NCBI GenBank assembly: GCA_031278545.1
Contig: JAITKF010000008.1
Location: forward strand, 1 to 45,402
From: Prevotellaceae bacterium
GTDB taxonomy: Bacteria; Bacteroidota; Bacteroidia; Bacteroidales; UBA932
Direction: 5' to 3'
DNA length: 45,402 bases
The notes under the pieces are model-generated. The model had not been told where the DNA came from. It saw only the letters and a list, made by a program, of their open reading frames with translations, and searched no databases. Positions 1 to 8,410 of this stretch are shown piece by piece; position 1 is the first letter of the stretch; the number at the start of each line of letters is the position of its first letter. A program made the position numbers and the translations under genes.

Positions 1-699
1 ACCTATACCGCCGCCACTATCACCGCTATTCCCTCCGTACCGGCTGCCCCCACGCAGGACGGGCCGAAGTGCGCCGGCACAGGCATCATCTTCTTGGCCA
101 CCGTGCCTTCGGGCGCCACCGGCATTAATTGGAGCGGCAACGTATCCGGACGGGGAACGTCTAAAACCACGACTACCACCGCCGGCACCTATCAGGCGCG
201 GGTGCGGGCATACCTCACCGCCGGCGGTACGACCTGCTACAGCGGCTACTCCACCTTTACCGTCGGGACGGTCTATTACTCCTTTACCGCCGGCTCCATT
301 ACTACCGCTTCCGATACGACGATGGTAGGAACAGACCCCGGCATCACCATTACGAATGCAACCCCCGCTTCCGGCGGCGACGAAAATATAACCTACCAGT
401 GGCGGCGTTCCGGTACCAGCAGCGCCACGCTGACCGGCAGCGCTGCGACTTATTCTATCGGTACCGCTGCGTCCAATTATACTGGAGACGGTACTTATAT
501 CTTCAAGCGGTATGCCCACGACGGTACTTGTAATACTTCGTGGGAGGAGTCAAGTGGTCAATATACGTTAACGGTGATTGTCCTATGCCCGCCCAATTCC
601 ATCGGCGCTTGTACATGGACTTACGGTTCGCAGATTTGGAGCGGCGTGCATGTCGGGATAACTTTTCACACGTACGAAAATAATTTTCCTCCCGTATGA
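1..699 (+). CDS. Repetitive surface protein, 3' end (partial)
   Basis: The frame is open from the first base of the window to a TGA at 697-699, so the 5' end lies outside; the listed TTG start at 94 is only the first start-like codon. About 232 residues are visible. They are very rich in Thr, Gly, Ser and Ala with regularly spaced Cys and Tyr, and contain beta-rich stretches such as WSGNVSG, TYQARVRAY, YQWRRSGTSS and GTYIFKRYAHD that read like successive Ig-like or bacterial adhesin repeats. The last ~40 residues (TWTYGSQIWSG) differ from the repeats and may be a small C-terminal module. No membrane segment or catalytic motif is visible. Inference: an exported adhesin or cell-surface protein. 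The family is not identified. Confidence 0.6.
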   Translation, partial: TYTAATITAIPSVPAAPTQDGPKCAGTGIIFLATVPSGATGINWSGNVSGRGTSKTTTTTAGTYQARVRAYLTAGGTTCYSGYSTFTVGTVYYSFTAGSITTASDTTMVGTDPGITITNATPASGGDENITYQWRRSGTSSATLTGSAATYSIGTAASNYTGDGTYIFKRYAHDGTCNTSWEESSGQYTLTVIVLCPPNSIGACTWTYGSQIWSGVHVGITFHTYENNFPPV

Positions 700-733
700 G
701 ATTTCTTTTCCACACGGGAGGAAATTTTCTTCT
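685..733 (+). terminator. Intrinsic terminator overlapping the stop codon of the surface protein
   Basis: TTTCCTCCCGT at 685-695 pairs perfectly with ACGGGAGGAAA at 714-724 (11 bp), and a T-rich run follows. The stop codon of the upstream gene lies in the loop. Confidence 0.65.
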
Positions 734-792
734 ACACGTAAGGAATTTTATAGCTATTATTCCCCGATGGATAATGCCGGCGGGAGCGAATA

Positions 793-813
793 AATGGTTA
801 TCATTTTCTATTG
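793..813 (+). repeat. 21-bp dispersed repeat, copy A
   Basis: Matches 23904-23924 at 20 of 21 positions. A TTCCCC/GGGGAA mini-hairpin (820-834) follows directly. The interval 700-934 holds no gene. Confidence 0.6.
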
Positions 814-862
814 ATAGTATTCCCCGTCGGGGAAGGCTTGCAGCGGCGGCCTTGAATAATCC

Positions 863-882
863 GGTTGCATTTGCTACTTGAA
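863..882 (-). repeat. 20-bp dispersed repeat, copy 1
   Basis: On the minus strand it reads TTCAAGTAGCAAATGCAACC, similar to TTCAAATAATGAATGTAACT at 23802-23821 and TTCAAATAGTAAATGCAACT at 41830-41849; it matches the last at 17 of 20 positions. All three copies are intergenic. Confidence 0.45.
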
Positions 883-934
883 TCTGCCGTATATCGAAAA
901 GAGACAAAAAAGTTTTCATTTCAAAAAAAAGTAT

Positions 935-942
935 TACCTTTG
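935..942 (+). promoter_or_regulatory. Promoter -7 box of the trpB2 leader
   Basis: TACCTTTG fits the Bacteroidetes consensus TAnnTTTG. Transcription would begin near 949, ten bases before the leader peptide ATG. Confidence 0.7.
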
Positions 943-958
943 CAGGCGAAAAAATTTG

Positions 959-1033
959 ATGATTCGATTTGCAACGATAACAATTTGGTGGTGGCGCAAC
1001 GGAAATTCTGTTGTGAACAGTCAGCTTATGTAG
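959..1033 (+). CDS. trp leader peptide, 24 aa
   Basis: ATG at 959, TAG at 1031-1033. The peptide carries IWWWRN in its middle: three Trp codons in a row in a 24-residue peptide are not expected by chance. It is too short for the ORF track. The start lies only about ten bases after the predicted transcription start. Its role is regulatory: translation speed across the Trp codons reports charged tRNA-Trp and selects between the terminator and anti-terminator of the leader. The product itself probably has no function. Confidence 0.85.
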   Translation: MIRFATITIWWWRNGNSVVNSQLM

Positions 1034-1061
1034 TTGTAGAAGTACATTGTTTTTTTGGTTT

Positions 1062-1096
1062 AAAGCTTAATGTTCACATGGGCATTAAGTTTTTTT
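1062..1096 (+). terminator. Attenuator terminator hairpin
   Basis: CTTAATG/CATTAAG stem with a ten-base loop, extended by A-T pairs into the T7 tract at 1090-1096. It lies between the leader peptide and trpB2, so it acts inside the transcript. Confidence 0.8.
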
Positions 1097-1160
1097 ATGC
1101 GCCAAACGAAAAAATGATTTAAAAAAACAATATTAATATCAATTAAATTAAAAACGAATA

Positions 1161-2456
1161 ATGACAAAAAAATTTCTACTATCTGAAAATGACATACCAC
1201 GGCAGTGGTATAACATTGTAGCGGACATGAAGACAAAACCGTTGCCGATGTTGCATCCGGGGACGAAACAGCCGCTGACCGTGTCGGATTTGGAACCTAT
1301 TTTTGCGCGGGAACTGTGTATACAGGAGCTGTCGCAAGAGCGGTATATCGACATTCCCGACGCTGTACGGGAGGTGTATAAGATTTACCGTCCGACACCG
1401 TTGGTGCGGGCTTTCGGGCTGGAAAAAGCCTTAGATACGCCGGCGCACATTTATTTTAAAAACGAAAGCGTCAGCCCCGTCGGGTCGCACAAGCTGAACT
1501 CGGCGATTGCACAAGCGTATTATAACAAAGAGCAGGGTATCCGGCATCTGATCACCGAAACCGGCGCCGGGCAATGGGGTACGGCGTTGAGTTTTGCCAG
1601 CCACTATTTCGGACTGACGCTGAAAGTGTATATGGTAAAGGTCAGCTTTGAACAGAAGCCCTATCGAAAGGCGATTATGAACACCTGGGGCGCGGAAGTC
1701 CTGCCCTCACCAAGCGATACGACCAACGCCGGACGGAAGATTTTAGAAAAAAATCCGGTGGCGTCGGGCAGTTTAGGCACAGCGATTTCCGAAGCCATCG
1801 AGGTAGCCATAAGCCAGCCCGATTCGCGGTATGCGTTGGGGAGCGTATTAAACCATGTGGTCTTACACCAGACCATCATCGGCCTCGAAGCAGAAAAGCA
1901 AATGGAGATGGCCGGCGCATTTCCCGACATCATTATCGGCTGTTTCGGCGGCGGTTCTAACTTTTCGGGGATTGCGTTCCCGTTCCTGCGGCATCAGTTA
2001 ACGAAGGGAACGCCACTGCGTATTATTGCTGCCGAACCGTCTTCGTGCCCGAAACTGACGCGCGGGGAATTTCAATACGATTTCGGCGACGAGGCCGGCA
2101 TGACGCCGCTATTGCCGATGTTTACTCTCGGGCACACATTTCAGCCGGCCGACATTCATGCGGGCGGACTGCGGTATCATGGCGCCGGTACGCTCGTCAG
2201 CCAGTTGAAGCGCGACAACCTGGTGGAAGCCCAAAACATTCCCCAGTTAGAAACCTTCGAGGCAGCCACGTTGTTTGCCAAAACCGAAGGCATTGTGCCG
2301 GCGCCCGAATCGGCGCACGCCATTGCGTCGACCATCCGCGAAGCGCGGATAGCGAAGGAAGAAGGAAGTGCGAAAACAATCCTGTTCAACCTTTCGGGAC
2401 ACGGGATTATGGACTTAGCCGCGTATGCCCAATACTATGCCGGAGAGCTGAATTAA
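1161..2456 (+). CDS. trpB: Tryptophan synthase beta chain, TrpB2 type
   Basis: A 431-residue PLP enzyme that joins indole to serine (or a related beta-replacement). The N-terminus (LSENDIPRQWYNI) and the total length match the TrpB2 subgroup rather than the ~395-residue classical TrpB. The PLP lysine is K111 in GSHKLN, E133 lies in ETGAGQWG, and the phosphate-binding loop is GGGSN. TrpB2 enzymes are known to work without the usual TrpA contact. No trpA or other trp gene lies next to it: an HD phosphohydrolase follows. Control by the Trp attenuator just upstream ties it to tryptophan supply. The start at 1161 is the ATG that precedes the conserved N-terminus. Family assignment is secure; which indole source it uses is not known. 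Confidence 0.93.
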   Translation: MTKKFLLSENDIPRQWYNIVADMKTKPLPMLHPGTKQPLTVSDLEPIFARELCIQELSQERYIDIPDAVREVYKIYRPTPLVRAFGLEKALDTPAHIYFKNESVSPVGSHKLNSAIAQAYYNKEQGIRHLITETGAGQWGTALSFASHYFGLTLKVYMVKVSFEQKPYRKAIMNTWGAEVLPSPSDTTNAGRKILEKNPVASGSLGTAISEAIEVAISQPDSRYALGSVLNHVVLHQTIIGLEAEKQMEMAGAFPDIIIGCFGGGSNFSGIAFPFLRHQLTKGTPLRIIAAEPSSCPKLTRGEFQYDFGDEAGMTPLLPMFTLGHTFQPADIHAGGLRYHGAGTLVSQLKRDNLVEAQNIPQLETFEAATLFAKTEGIVPAPESAHAIASTIREARIAKEEGSAKTILFNLSGHGIMDLAAYAQYYAGELN

Positions 2457-2480
2457 GCCTTCGGCGTGAAACGTAAAACA

Positions 2481-2546
2481 TGCCTGCGGGGGCGTCCCAC
2501 AAGGACGAAACGCTTGTAAAGACGGCCACAACAGCCTCCGCAGGCA
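2481..2546. repeat. GC-rich inverted repeat behind trpB2
   Basis: TGCCTGCGGGGG at 2481-2492 pairs with the reverse complement at 2535-2546 (one mismatch); the loop contains a second small hairpin (GTCC/GGAC). It could end the trpB2 transcript. A similar GC-rich sequence, inverted, lies near 17493-17512. Confidence 0.5.
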
Positions 2547-2635
2547 TTCTTCGTAGAGGGTAACACCGACAACCCCGTTGTACAACCTTTGCGGGGTGAG
2601 GAGGCCCCCACGCGCCACACTAAACAAAAAAAAAC

Positions 2636-2643
2636 TATCTTTG
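2636..2643 (+). promoter_or_regulatory. Promoter -7 box of the HD phosphohydrolase-lpxD pair
   Basis: TATCTTTG fits TAnnTTTG. It places transcription start near 2650 and therefore excludes the long ORF-track start (TTG at 2578). Confidence 0.7.
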
Positions 2644-2658
2644 TACCGCTTCAAACAA

Positions 2659-3927
2659 ATGGTCATGACCAAAAAAAAAATAGTAAACGACCCTATTCAC
2701 GGATTTATTGATATTCCCGACGGCTTAATTTATGAGTTGTTGGAGCATCCCTACGTGCAACGGTTGCGGAATATTTCGCAAATGGGGCTGTCGTATCTGG
2801 TCTATCCGGGGGCATGTCATTCGCGGCTTTCACACGCACTGGGGTCGATGCACCTGATGCGGCAGGCGCTGCTCTCGCTCCGCTCAAAAGGGCACACGAT
2901 TACGCCGGACGAAATGGAAGCCGCCATGTGCGCCATCCTGCTGCACGATGTCGGGCACGGGCCGTTCAGCCATACACTGGAATACTCAATGGTCGAAAAC
3001 ATCCCCCACGAAGCCCTCTCGCTGGCATTTATGAAGCGCCTGAACATCCTGTTCGGTGGACGGCTGACGACGGCTATCGCCATTTTCGACGGAAGCTATC
3101 CGAAGCGATTCCTGCACCGGCTGGTGTCGGGGCAGCTGGATGTCGACCGCCTCGATTACCTGTGCCGCGACAGCTTTTTCTCCGGCGTCGCCGAAGGGAT
3201 GATAGGGCTGGAGCGCATTATCAAAATGCTCGATGTAGTCGCCGACGAGCTGGTGGTCGAAGCCAAAGGCATTTATTCCATAGAAAAATTTCTGATTTCA
3301 CGCCGGATGATGTATTGGCAGGTCTATTTACATAAAACCGTCCTGTCGGCCGAACAACTGCTGCTGCAAATCCTACGGCGGGCAAAGACGTTGGCTGCCC
3401 GTGGCGATACGCTGTTTGCATCGCCCGCTCTGCAACTGTTCCTGCAACGGCGCATAACCTTAGCCGACTTCGACCGGACGGACATCATCAACGCCTTCGC
3501 ACAACTCGACGACAGCGACATCTACTCTGCCGTAAAAGTCTGGCGACACGCCGGCGATGCCGTTTTGGCGCAACTCTGCACGATGCTCGTCGACCGCCGG
3601 CTATTTAAAATCGAACTACGCCCGCAGCCATTCGCCGAAGGCTATATCGAACAACTGCGCCGCCGCTCCCTCCCGTTTATCCCGCCCACGCCGGAAGCCC
3701 TGCCCTATTTCGTCATCAGCCATTACGTCGTCAACAAAGGATACGACGAAGAGACGGGCAAAATCCAGATACACTACGGAAAATCGGAACTACGCGACCT
3801 CTACGAAGTGTCGGACATATTAAACGCCCGCGCCTTTGCCGGCATTACCAAAAAATACTTTGTATGTTACCTTAAAAATACAATTCCCCCTGCGGGAAAC
3901 GACGACATTCATTTTAATACCAGATAA
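2659..3927 (+). CDS. HD-domain phosphohydrolase (dNTPase-like)
   Basis: About 422 residues. The start is set at ATG 2659 (or ATG 2665, giving MTKKKIVNDPIHGF) because a promoter box at 2636-2643 lies inside the longer ORF. The N-terminus VNDPIHGF, the R/H-rich segment SRLSHALGSMHLM and the metal-binding HD motif HDVGHGPFSH are those of the HD family related to dGTPases and SAMHD1. Such enzymes cleave triphosphate from deoxynucleotides; the substrate here cannot be read. The stop codon is three bases before lpxD, so the two are surely cotranscribed. In other Bacteroidales this gene also precedes lpxD. Confidence 0.88.
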   Translation: MVMTKKKIVNDPIHGFIDIPDGLIYELLEHPYVQRLRNISQMGLSYLVYPGACHSRLSHALGSMHLMRQALLSLRSKGHTITPDEMEAAMCAILLHDVGHGPFSHTLEYSMVENIPHEALSLAFMKRLNILFGGRLTTAIAIFDGSYPKRFLHRLVSGQLDVDRLDYLCRDSFFSGVAEGMIGLERIIKMLDVVADELVVEAKGIYSIEKFLISRRMMYWQVYLHKTVLSAEQLLLQILRRAKTLAARGDTLFASPALQLFLQRRITLADFDRTDIINAFAQLDDSDIYSAVKVWRHAGDAVLAQLCTMLVDRRLFKIELRPQPFAEGYIEQLRRRSLPFIPPTPEALPYFVISHYVVNKGYDEETGKIQIHYGKSELRDLYEVSDILNARAFAGITKKYFVCYLKNTIPPAGNDDIHFNTR

Positions 3928-3930
3928 ACC

Positions 3931-4950
3931 ATGCAATTTACCGCAAAAACATTAGCCGATTATCTCCACGGCGACATCGTGGGCGACGAAAACGCCACCG
4001 CCGGCGTCGTGGCCCGCATCGAACAAGGCGTGCCGGGAGCAGTATGCTTCCTCGCCAACCCGAAGTACGAACCCTACCTATACACCACCCGCGCATCAAT
4101 AGTACTCGTCAACCGCTCCTTTGAAATACGACAACCGGTAGCCACGACCCTCATCCTTGTCGACAACGCCTACGAAAGTGTAGCCGCGCTCCTCGACTTA
4201 TACAACTCGATGCAAACCCTGCGGAAAAAAGGCCGGTCGTGGCGGGCGCGGATATCGTGGCGGGCAAAACTGGGAAAAGCCGTATGGGTCGGCGCGGGAA
4301 CCTACATCGCGCGCGGCGTAAGAATTGGAGACCATACCAAAATATTCCCGCAGGTATACATCGGCGACAATGTTACGATAGGCGACCATTGCATTATTTA
4401 CCCGGGCGTCAAAATCTACCACGGATGCACGATAGGCCGCCACTGCACGATTCACGCCAATGCCGTCATCGGCTCCGACGGCTTTGGCTTTGCGCCCACC
4501 GCCGACGGCTCATACCGGAAAATCCCGCAAATCGGACACGTCGTACTGGAAGACAACGTCGAAATCGGCGCAAACACCGTCGTCGACCGCGCGACCATCG
4601 ACACGACCGTCATCCGGCAAGGAGTAAAAATTGACAATCTCGTACAAATTGCACACAATGTCGAAATCGGCGAAAACACCGTCATCGCCGCCCTTTCAGG
4701 CATTGCCGGCTCGACAAAAATAGGCCGGCAATGCATGTTTGGAGGACAAGTTGGCGTCGCAGGACACATCACCGTCGCCGACGGCACGCGCGCCGGCGCA
4801 CAGACAGGTATCAGTGCCTCCGTCAAAGAACCAAACCAACTCCTGAGCGGATCACCGGCCATTAATTACTACGACTACTTTAAAGCTTTCGCCATCTTCC
4901 GTAAACTGCCGCAACTGAAACAACAATTGGACGAATTGAAGAAACGCTAA
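3931..4950 (+). CDS. lpxD: UDP-3-O-acylglucosamine N-acyltransferase
   Basis: A 339-residue protein that adds the second acyl chain in lipid A synthesis. It has an N-terminal uridine-binding domain (about residues 1-95) and a long left-handed beta-helix made of hexapeptide repeats ([24 protein letters not shown]). The expected catalytic His is H242 in [14 protein letters not shown]-terminal helical tail ([17 protein letters not shown]) follows. The start is directly behind the HD gene. In Bacteroides relatives lpxC-fabZ and lpxA follow; here the next gene is on the other strand, so the rest of the lipid A genes must be elsewhere. Confidence 0.95.
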   Translation: MQFTAKTLADYLHGDIVGDENATAGVVARIEQGVPGAVCFLANPKYEPYLYTTRASIVLVNRSFEIRQPVATTLILVDNAYESVAALLDLYNSMQTLRKKGRSWRARISWRAKLGKAVWVGAGTYIARGVRIGDHTKIFPQVYIGDNVTIGDHCIIYPGVKIYHGCTIGRHCTIHANAVIGSDGFGFAPTADGSYRKIPQIGHVVLEDNVEIGANTVVDRATIDTTVIRQGVKIDNLVQIAHNVEIGENTVIAALSGIAGSTKIGRQCMFGGQVGVAGHITVADGTRAGAQTGISASVKEPNQLLSGSPAINYYDYFKAFAIFRKLPQLKQQLDELKKR

Positions 4951-4995
4951 ATACGCTACGCGCGGGGAAACGATACTCCCATTTCACCCGTTCAC

Positions 4996-5781
4996 CTATT
5001 CCGCGCGCGAAGCGCTCAAATAATCCAGCGTTACACGATTAAAATAACCCGCATTGTCGATATTACAAATATGCCCCGCATCGGGCACAACGATAAGCGA
5101 AGAATACAACCTATGCTGCTTCAACAGCGCTTTCACCTGCGGAAGGAACATATAATCCTCCTCGCCCATAATATACACCGTAGGTACGGGCAACTCGATA
5201 GCCCGGAAAAAACGCAGCAATGGACTCAAATCGGCCGTCAACGAAAACCAGCGCAGAAACTCCTTTTGACGCACCTTCATCGCCTCGTTAATGAACAACT
5301 GGCGCGATTTCTTATGCCGTTTTTTCGGCATCAGAATATTAGCATAAATCCGGTAAATCCACATATAGGGCACCAGATGCCGTACCTTCGCCGCCGCCCA
5401 CATCAAGGACTGCGACCGGAAATTCAGCCGCACCACCGCCCCCACCATCAGCAACGTCTTAACCCGTGAAATATCCATCTCGGCTATTTCGCGAATCACA
5501 ATAGCCCCCAACGAAACTCCCATAAAATGACACGCCGGAACGCGCAACGTATTCAGCACCTCGAACACCTCCCCCGCAATATCGGCAAACGAATATTTTG
5601 CCGTATATAACGTCTTCCCGACCGATTTACCGTGCCCCTTCAGGTCTATCAACAACAAATTGAAATGCTGGCTGAATGCCCGGATTTGTTTGTACCACAC
5701 AATGGAACTACCCCCTGCGCCGTGCAAAAACACCACCCATTCCGGCGATGTCGGATGCCTATATTCTTGATAATGCAACAT
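4996..5781 (-). CDS. Alpha/beta hydrolase
   Basis: A 261-residue alpha/beta-hydrolase fold protein. The oxyanion segment is FLHGAGGSS, the nucleophile elbow is GVSLG (Ser), an acid is likely in MGEEDYM and the catalytic His in PDAGHICNID. The start is placed at ATG 5781 (MLHYQEYRHP) instead of the ORF-track start at 5877, because a TAnnTTTG box on this strand at 5794-5801 puts the transcription start only a few bases upstream. It lacks a signal peptide, so it is probably cytoplasmic. Substrate unknown. It converges with lpxD and diverges from the polysaccharide cluster. Confidence 0.85.
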   Translation of the reverse strand: MLHYQEYRHPTSPEWVVFLHGAGGSSIVWYKQIRAFSQHFNLLLIDLKGHGKSVGKTLYTAKYSFADIAGEVFEVLNTLRVPACHFMGVSLGAIVIREIAEMDISRVKTLLMVGAVVRLNFRSQSLMWAAAKVRHLVPYMWIYRIYANILMPKKRHKKSRQLFINEAMKVRQKEFLRWFSLTADLSPLLRFFRAIELPVPTVYIMGEEDYMFLPQVKALLKQHRLYSSLIVVPDAGHICNIDNAGYFNRVTLDYLSASRAE

Positions 5782-5793
5782 AATTTTGGGGTG

Positions 5794-5801
5794 CAAAGTT
5801 A
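5794..5801 (-). promoter_or_regulatory. Promoter -7 box of the alpha/beta hydrolase
   Basis: TAACTTTG on the minus strand, 12 bases before ATG 5781; the 5' leader would be only about six bases. Confidence 0.65.
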
Positions 5802-5890
5802 AATAAATTTCGACAGTATCAATAATTTTTAATGGAACGCGGAGCGCAGATATCCTCAGAAAGGTCTCATACGACATAGGACGAGCATTT

Positions 5891-5924
5891 TTTTATCGTC
5901 AGGAAGGAAGGGTGAACGATAAAA
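5891..5924. other. Inverted repeat in divergent intergenic region
   Basis: TTTTATCGT (5891-5899) and ACGATAAAA (5916-5924) form a perfect 9-bp stem between the divergent hydrolase and flippase genes. Terminator or operator cannot be told apart. Confidence 0.4.
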
Positions 5925-6009
5925 TATAGATACAAAGGCGGGGTTGCCCGTTGAACCTATGTTCTCCCGCGTACTCCCTATGCCTTTTTGCCGTTCCCGT
6001 TTTTTAAGT

Positions 6010-6017
6010 TACCTTTG
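6010..6017 (+). promoter_or_regulatory. Promoter -7 box of the polysaccharide cluster
   Basis: TACCTTTG, with a TTTG-containing stretch (5984-5988) about 21 bases upstream as a possible -33 element. It supports the flippase start at 6085, not 5944. Confidence 0.65.
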
Positions 6018-6084
6018 TACTCATTCAATAAGCAACGAGACGGTGTGCCATTTTCACGCCGGGGCATTGTGTAAAAAAGAAGGA

Positions 6085-7494
6085 ATGACAGATACTATCA
6101 ATATAGGGCGAAAAGACGTGGCGTGGAGTTATGCGGCTACGTTCTTGCAAATAGGCGTAGGGATCGTTTTATTGCCTTTTATTCTTAAGATATTTTCACA
6201 GGAGACGGTGGCTGTCTGGACGATTTTTTTAACCGTCATAACCTTGACCGGCTTATTTGATTTCGGCTTTAACCCCTCGTTTGCGCGGAACGTGTCCTAC
6301 GTGGTGAGCGGGGTTACGGAATTGAAGAAAACGGGGCATCTTGTCGTCGAAAACCGGACGGGAGAGATAGATTACGGCTTATTTAAAGGAATGATTAACG
6401 CCATGCGGTGGTTTTACGCCCGCGCGGCATGTATCCTCTTCCTGCTGCTGGCCACCGCAGGCACGTATTACATCTACACGCTGCTGAAGACCTATTCGGG
6501 GAATCACATGGAAGTATATATTGCATGGGCGATTCTAATAGCTATCAACTCCTACTCCCTCTACACCATGTATTACGACTCGCTGATGCAGGGAAAGGGA
6601 TTGATTAAACGTTCCAAGCAAATTAAGGTCGTAGGGCAATCCGTTTATTTAATACTGGCCGTGGGGTTGATATTATTACGGCTTAATTTGATTGCGGTGG
6701 TTAGTGCGCAGGCGGCGTCGATTGTAATCATACGCCTGTTGTCGTACCGGGCGGTTTATACCGACGATTTCAAACGACATCTTCATCAGGTTACGACGCG
6801 CTCCCGCAAAGAAATCCTTTCGTATATTTACCCCAATGCCGTAAAAGTGGGATTAACCGGCGCCGGCGGATTTTTAGTATTACGCTCGTCGACCATCATC
6901 GGTTCTCTATACCTGTCGTTGGGAGAAATTGCATCCTATGGCATCACCATGCAGGTGCTCCATATTATTTCGGCCATCGGCGGCGTATACCTCCTCGCCT
7001 ACCAGCCTAAAATTGTACAATACCGGGTGCAAAACGACCACCACGCCATTAAACGACTATACTTAAAAGGATGTCTACTTTTATTCGGCGCTTTTTTACT
7101 GGGCGGGCTTGCGTTAGTTTTACTGGGAGAATGGGTGCTGAACGTAATAGGAAGCCAAACGCCGTTACTGTCCGTCTCGTTCATCCTCCTTGCACTGGTC
7201 ATTTGCTGGCTGGAGATGAATCATACTATTGCCGGGCAGCTGCTTTTAACTAAAAACGAAGTGCCGTTCTTTAAAGCCGCATTATTTGCCGGCGGGCTAA
7301 CGCTGGTGTTGCTCGTGTTATTTTTAAAATATACAGACCTGGGCGTTTTCGGATTAATACTAGCCCCCGGCCTTGCGCAGGCATGTTATCAAAACTGGAA
7401 ATGGCCAATAACAGCGGTCGAAGAATTGCAAATAAAATGCTGTGATATAACAAGATATTTACGAATTAATAAAAAAAAGAAAGATGATGTTTAA
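6085..7494 (+). CDS. Wzx-like oligosaccharide flippase
   Basis: 469 residues starting at MTDTINIGRKDVAW; the ATG has an AAGAAGGA stretch before it and a promoter box lies inside the longer ORF-track version. The protein is almost wholly hydrophobic with about 12-14 membrane segments and a basic cytoplasmic loop (HQVTTRSRKE), as in MATE-like polysaccharide exporters. Inference: moves lipid-linked repeat units across the inner membrane for the polymerase encoded downstream. It is the first gene of the seven-gene cluster and overlaps the next gene by 11 bases. Confidence 0.85.
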   Translation: MTDTINIGRKDVAWSYAATFLQIGVGIVLLPFILKIFSQETVAVWTIFLTVITLTGLFDFGFNPSFARNVSYVVSGVTELKKTGHLVVENRTGEIDYGLFKGMINAMRWFYARAACILFLLLATAGTYYIYTLLKTYSGNHMEVYIAWAILIAINSYSLYTMYYDSLMQGKGLIKRSKQIKVVGQSVYLILAVGLILLRLNLIAVVSAQAASIVIIRLLSYRAVYTDDFKRHLHQVTTRSRKEILSYIYPNAVKVGLTGAGGFLVLRSSTIIGSLYLSLGEIASYGITMQVLHIISAIGGVYLLAYQPKIVQYRVQNDHHAIKRLYLKGCLLLFGAFLLGGLALVLLGEWVLNVIGSQTPLLSVSFILLALVICWLEMNHTIAGQLLLTKNEVPFFKAALFAGGLTLVLLVLFLKYTDLGVFGLILAPGLAQACYQNWKWPITAVEELQIKCCDITRYLRINKKKKDDV

Positions 7495-8410
7495 AAAAAT
7501 TTTGAAAAAAATAACACCCCTTTTTCTCCTATACCAATGGAAAAAATACAACAGAAAAAAGGAACAGCGAAGACTGCGGAAATTAAAAGACGATATCGTA
7601 GATTATTTGGCGCATATTCCTCCGCAGGACAGGACGGGGGAGCAACAGGCGACGCTTGATTATTTTAAAAACCACCCGTTTTCCGTTTTTCCGTACCCCT
7701 TTACGGAGAACTACAATGCCGACGACATCGTAGTCCATACGGATAACGAAAAGAAAATGCATTATGTATTACGCGATAATAAACGCTTATATTTTAGAAA
7801 CGATTGGGATGAATCCAGCGTGAAGGTGGCTTATCATATGCTCTTAATAGAACAGGACGCCGCGTCTCCGCATCGGTACGAGACGGACGAGTTTCACGTC
7901 TGCGAAGGCGATATAGTGGTAGATGCCGGTGTGGCGGAAGGGAATTTTGCCCTTTCGGTGATTGAAAAAGTAAAGAAACTTTATTTGTTTGAAGTAGACC
8001 CCGCATGGATTGCCGCACTCGAAGCTACGTTTGCACCATGGAAAGAAAAGGTGGTGATTGTTAATAAGTATGTTTCCGATCATGATGAAGGGGACTGTAT
8101 TACACTGGATACTTTTTTCGGGAATGAAGAAATAGATTTTATCAAAGCGGACATTGAGGGGGCAGAGCCGCTATTAGTGGCCGGCGCACAACGCCTGCTG
8201 TCTGCCAGGCGGCCGTTGAAGATAGCGATTTGTACATATCACCGTCAACATGATGCGGAGACACTGCACCAAATGTTGCAGGAGAAAGGATTTCGCACGG
8301 CATTTTCGAACGGGTATATGGTTTTTCCATACGGCAAATACCTTACACCGCCTTATTTAAGACGGGTATTAATTCGCGCTACAAAATTTTATGAATGTTC
8401 ATTTGCATAG
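7484..8410 (+). CDS. FkbM-type SAM-dependent methyltransferase
   Basis: 308 residues. A basic N-terminal helix (MMFKKILKKITPLF) is followed at about residue 145 by a SAM-binding motif VVDAGVAEGNFAL, then an acidic strand end LYLFEVDP, and later IDFIKADIEGAE, which is the typical FkbM-family motif. Start ATG 7484 overlaps the end of the flippase gene; ATG 7487 is an equal alternative. Inference: O-methylates a sugar or terminal residue of the glycan made by this cluster. Confidence 0.8.
   Translation: MMFKKILKKITPLFLLYQWKKYNRKKEQRRLRKLKDDIVDYLAHIPPQDRTGEQQATLDYFKNHPFSVFPYPFTENYNADDIVVHTDNEKKMHYVLRDNKRLYFRNDWDESSVKVAYHMLLIEQDAASPHRYETDEFHVCEGDIVVDAGVAEGNFALSVIEKVKKLYLFEVDPAWIAALEATFAPWKEKVVIVNKYVSDHDEGDCITLDTFFGNEEIDFIKADIEGAEPLLVAGAQRLLSARRPLKIAICTYHRQHDAETLHQMLQEKGFRTAFSNGYMVFPYGKYLTPPYLRRVLIRATKFYECSFA

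Larger units (their letters stand above)
949..1160 (+). promoter_or_regulatory. Trp-type transcription attenuator (leader RNA)
   Basis: The leader contains a short ORF with three consecutive TGG codons at 986-994. Two mutually exclusive hairpins follow. The terminator pairs CTTAATG (1066-1072) with CATTAAG (1083-1089) and is followed by a run of seven Ts. The alternative pairing is TGTGAACA (1012-1019) with TGTTCACA (1071-1078), a perfect 8 bp that overlaps the 5' arm and loop of the terminator. Established logic of amino-acid attenuators: a ribosome stalled on Trp codons leaves 1012-1019 free, so the anti-terminator forms and trpB2 is read; a ribosome that reaches the stop codon at 1031-1033 covers 1012-1019 and the terminator forms. 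It may belong to the Bacteroid-trp RNA class, which I know only by name and description; a covariance-model search would decide. Confidence 0.85.

Noticed and set aside
3-188. Minus-strand ORF opposite the surface protein
   Set aside because: It is a shadow of the plus-strand repeat-rich frame, which is open from base 1 and continues to 699.
2578-2658. Upstream extension of the HD phosphohydrolase from a TTG
   Set aside because: A promoter box at 2636-2643 lies within it and the conserved N-terminus begins at 2665.
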